Positions 62,688 to 64,000 of a DNA stretch of 64,000 nt are shown here, piece by piece. Position numbers and translations under genes: made by a program. Positions within the stretch are counted from its first letter, which is position 1. Each line of letters starts with the position of its first letter. The stretch lies in the NCBI GenBank assembly GCA_963989385.1, contig OZ022512.1, positions 26,433,899-26,497,898 on the forward strand, read 5' to 3'. A model generated the notes under the pieces. That model saw only the letters and a program-made list of their open reading frames with translations, searched no databases and was not told the DNA's origin. Source of the DNA: Ctena decussata. Lineage: Eukaryota > Mollusca > Bivalvia > Lucinida > Lucinidae.

Positions 62688-63916
62688 TACCCCCATTCCA
62701 CTGGACGGCGCTTCCACTGCGCTCTGAAATTTTGGACAAAGCGCCATGAATCGTGACAGAAGCGGCAGCAGCGCAGGAGAAGCTTCTAGGTCGCAGTGAA
62801 AGCGTATCAGAAGCGGCATGATCGCCAAGTCACGGCGCTTGTTTTGACTCTGCTCAAAATTTACGTAGCGGAAGCGCCGTGGACTCAAAGCGCAACGAAA
62901 GCGTAGTAAGAACGTAGCTCGAAATTCATGAACGCAGCAGCAGCGGGAGCAACGCAGCACCAGCGCAGCGGGATCGTGCCGATAGCGCAGTGAGATTCGT
63001 CTGCGACCCAGCTACGCTTCTGCTACGCTCTTTGCGCTCCCGTTGCGCTCTTGCCGCTTCTGCTGCGACTCTATTATTTATGAATAGCGCAACCACGACG
63101 CTTCCGCTGCGCTCTTGGCGATTTATCTGCGTTTCCTCTGCTCTTATGGCGATCTGGGCATGAAAACGCCGCGTTTCCACGACGTTTCATAACTCGATTC
63201 TCACGTTTCATTCAAGATGCAGGCTGTCCGGAGCAGGAGTTGGAATACCCTCTCCTGCGGTACAGGCTGCGTGAAAATAGTCTCCTGACCAGGCCTGGCT
63301 GTGGATTTCGCCTTCTGCTTTTGACAGGGGGCCAGTCTCTTGCTCTCTAAACTGAGCCAGATATGCGCCCTTCAGAACGCCGAGTAGAGGCCCCAGTTGA
63401 GCCTGAACAGCAAAAGAACAAGACGAGTTGTTCGAAGTCACTAGTTCATGATTGCCAGCTGGGCCATAGCCACTGGAATTGTTATATTATCAATATTGTT
63501 TGAAGGCTGGTGGCTATCTTCTGCCGAACCCGATTTCCCGCCGATTTACATAGAAGCGGTTACAAAGCGCAACACAAGCGCAGCTTGAGCGCAGCTCCGG
63601 CACTTAGGTCGTAGCACGATCGCAAACGCATCGTAATAAGCGTAGATCAAGCGTAGCTTGAAATCCTTTGCCGTAGTGGCAGCGTATTAGAAGCGCCCAC
63701 GAAGTCCCTTAAGCGTAGCTGAAGCGCAGCTAAATCGCGGCAGCATCGTGACAAGCGTGGCGAGATCGTATAAGAAGCGTACTGGCAGCGTACTGGAAGC
63801 GCACAAGTTCCAAGTTTTGGCAAAGGCCTACGCTTCTGCGGCGATTTCGAAAATTTTGGAGAAGCGCCATGATCGCCAAGAGCGTAGTCAAAGCGCCATC
63901 CAGTGAAATGGGGGTA
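62688..63916. mobile_element. 1.23 kb element with TACCCCCATTCCACTGGACGG ends and GCG-rich repeats
   Basis: Left TACCCCCATTCCACTGGACG GCGCTT; right AAAGCGCCATCCAGTGAAAT GGGGGTA. Both outer 450-500 bp are packed with short motifs (AGCGTAG, GAAGCG, GCGCAG, GCGATC and complements) and are partly inverted to each other. The centre (63185-63540) is ordinary. The Arg/Ala-rich frames come from the motif repeats; a 77-codon minus frame in the centre is unrecognised. Confidence 0.78.
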
Positions 63917-63972
63917 TTAATGTCGTGTCACTTTGTACTTTAGTATATGAATGTAATAGATGGATAGATGAA

Positions 63973-64000
63973 GCGATTTTACGGCATTTTCAACAGTATT
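63973..64000 (-). repeat. Tail of a family-1 SINE, cut by the window edge
   Basis: GCGATTTTACGGCATTTTCA ACAGTATT matches the 3' part of the SINE at 42808-43011 in the same orientation; the rest would lie to the right. Confidence 0.6.

Noticed and set aside
62592..63180. Arg/Ala-rich frames of 84-122 codons
   Set aside because: They result from the dense GCG motifs of the inverted-repeat element.

Overview
The window looks like a gene-poor, repeat-saturated piece of a mollusc genome, most likely a bivalve. That is inference from the content: AT-rich DNA, spliced genes with long introns, tRNA-derived SINEs, dense palindromic MITEs, tandem units carrying GTGACCTTGACC-type phrases and a 2A-bearing non-LTR retrotransposon. 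Almost all of the short open frames are chance frames inside repeats. No rRNA, canonical tRNA gene, CRISPR array or bacterial-style operon is visible.

Conserved coding content is small. (1) Two exons of an HGH1-family gene lie on the minus strand (5569-6229 and 2368-2558). They join in phase across a 3.0 kb intron, and the 3' exon(s) must lie beyond the left edge. (2) One exon of a RecQ-like DEAH helicase lies at 29507-29964 (+), ends at a good splice donor with no recognisable next exon, and sits between two identical 74-bp inverted repeats. (3) A nearly full-length CR1/L2-type non-LTR retrotransposon lies on the minus strand (about 56.09-59.88 kb). It has a PHD-like zinc region, an APE endonuclease, a reverse transcriptase and an N-terminal 2A-like motif, and is interrupted by one nonsense codon and one frameshift. 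Three further open frames (49-52 kb) are weak candidates only.

Layout. 0-7.9 kb: HGH1 exons among interspersed repeats. 8.0-16.8 kb: one DNA element (E1) expanded from about 1 kb to 8.8 kb by nested insertions: a 2.2 kb palindrome, a 3.2 kb TA-flanked element that itself holds another element, a 956-bp TA-flanked element and a 1.4 kb hAT-like element. A second copy (E2, 37960-38950), free of these insertions, serves as the empty-site reference. 17.5-20.8 kb: an inverted arrangement of LINE tails and GACCCC-rich DNA around a 1 kb satellite of AGATATCT palindromes. 21-29 kb: MITEs, and a 4 kb long-TIR element containing a mariner-like element. 30-48 kb: a compound array of an 84-bp minisatellite (A) and an approximately 162-bp minisatellite (B), duplicated as a block; comparing the two blocks dates and delimits several insertions. 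48-56 kb: a second GATATC-rich tract, SINEs, small palindromes. 56-60 kb: the LINE. 60-64 kb: an inverted-repeat element, palindromic MITEs and a GCG-rich terminal-inverted-repeat element.

The genes shown do not form a pathway. The coherent story is genome dynamics: repeated insertion of non-autonomous elements into one another, and amplification of two related minisatellites.
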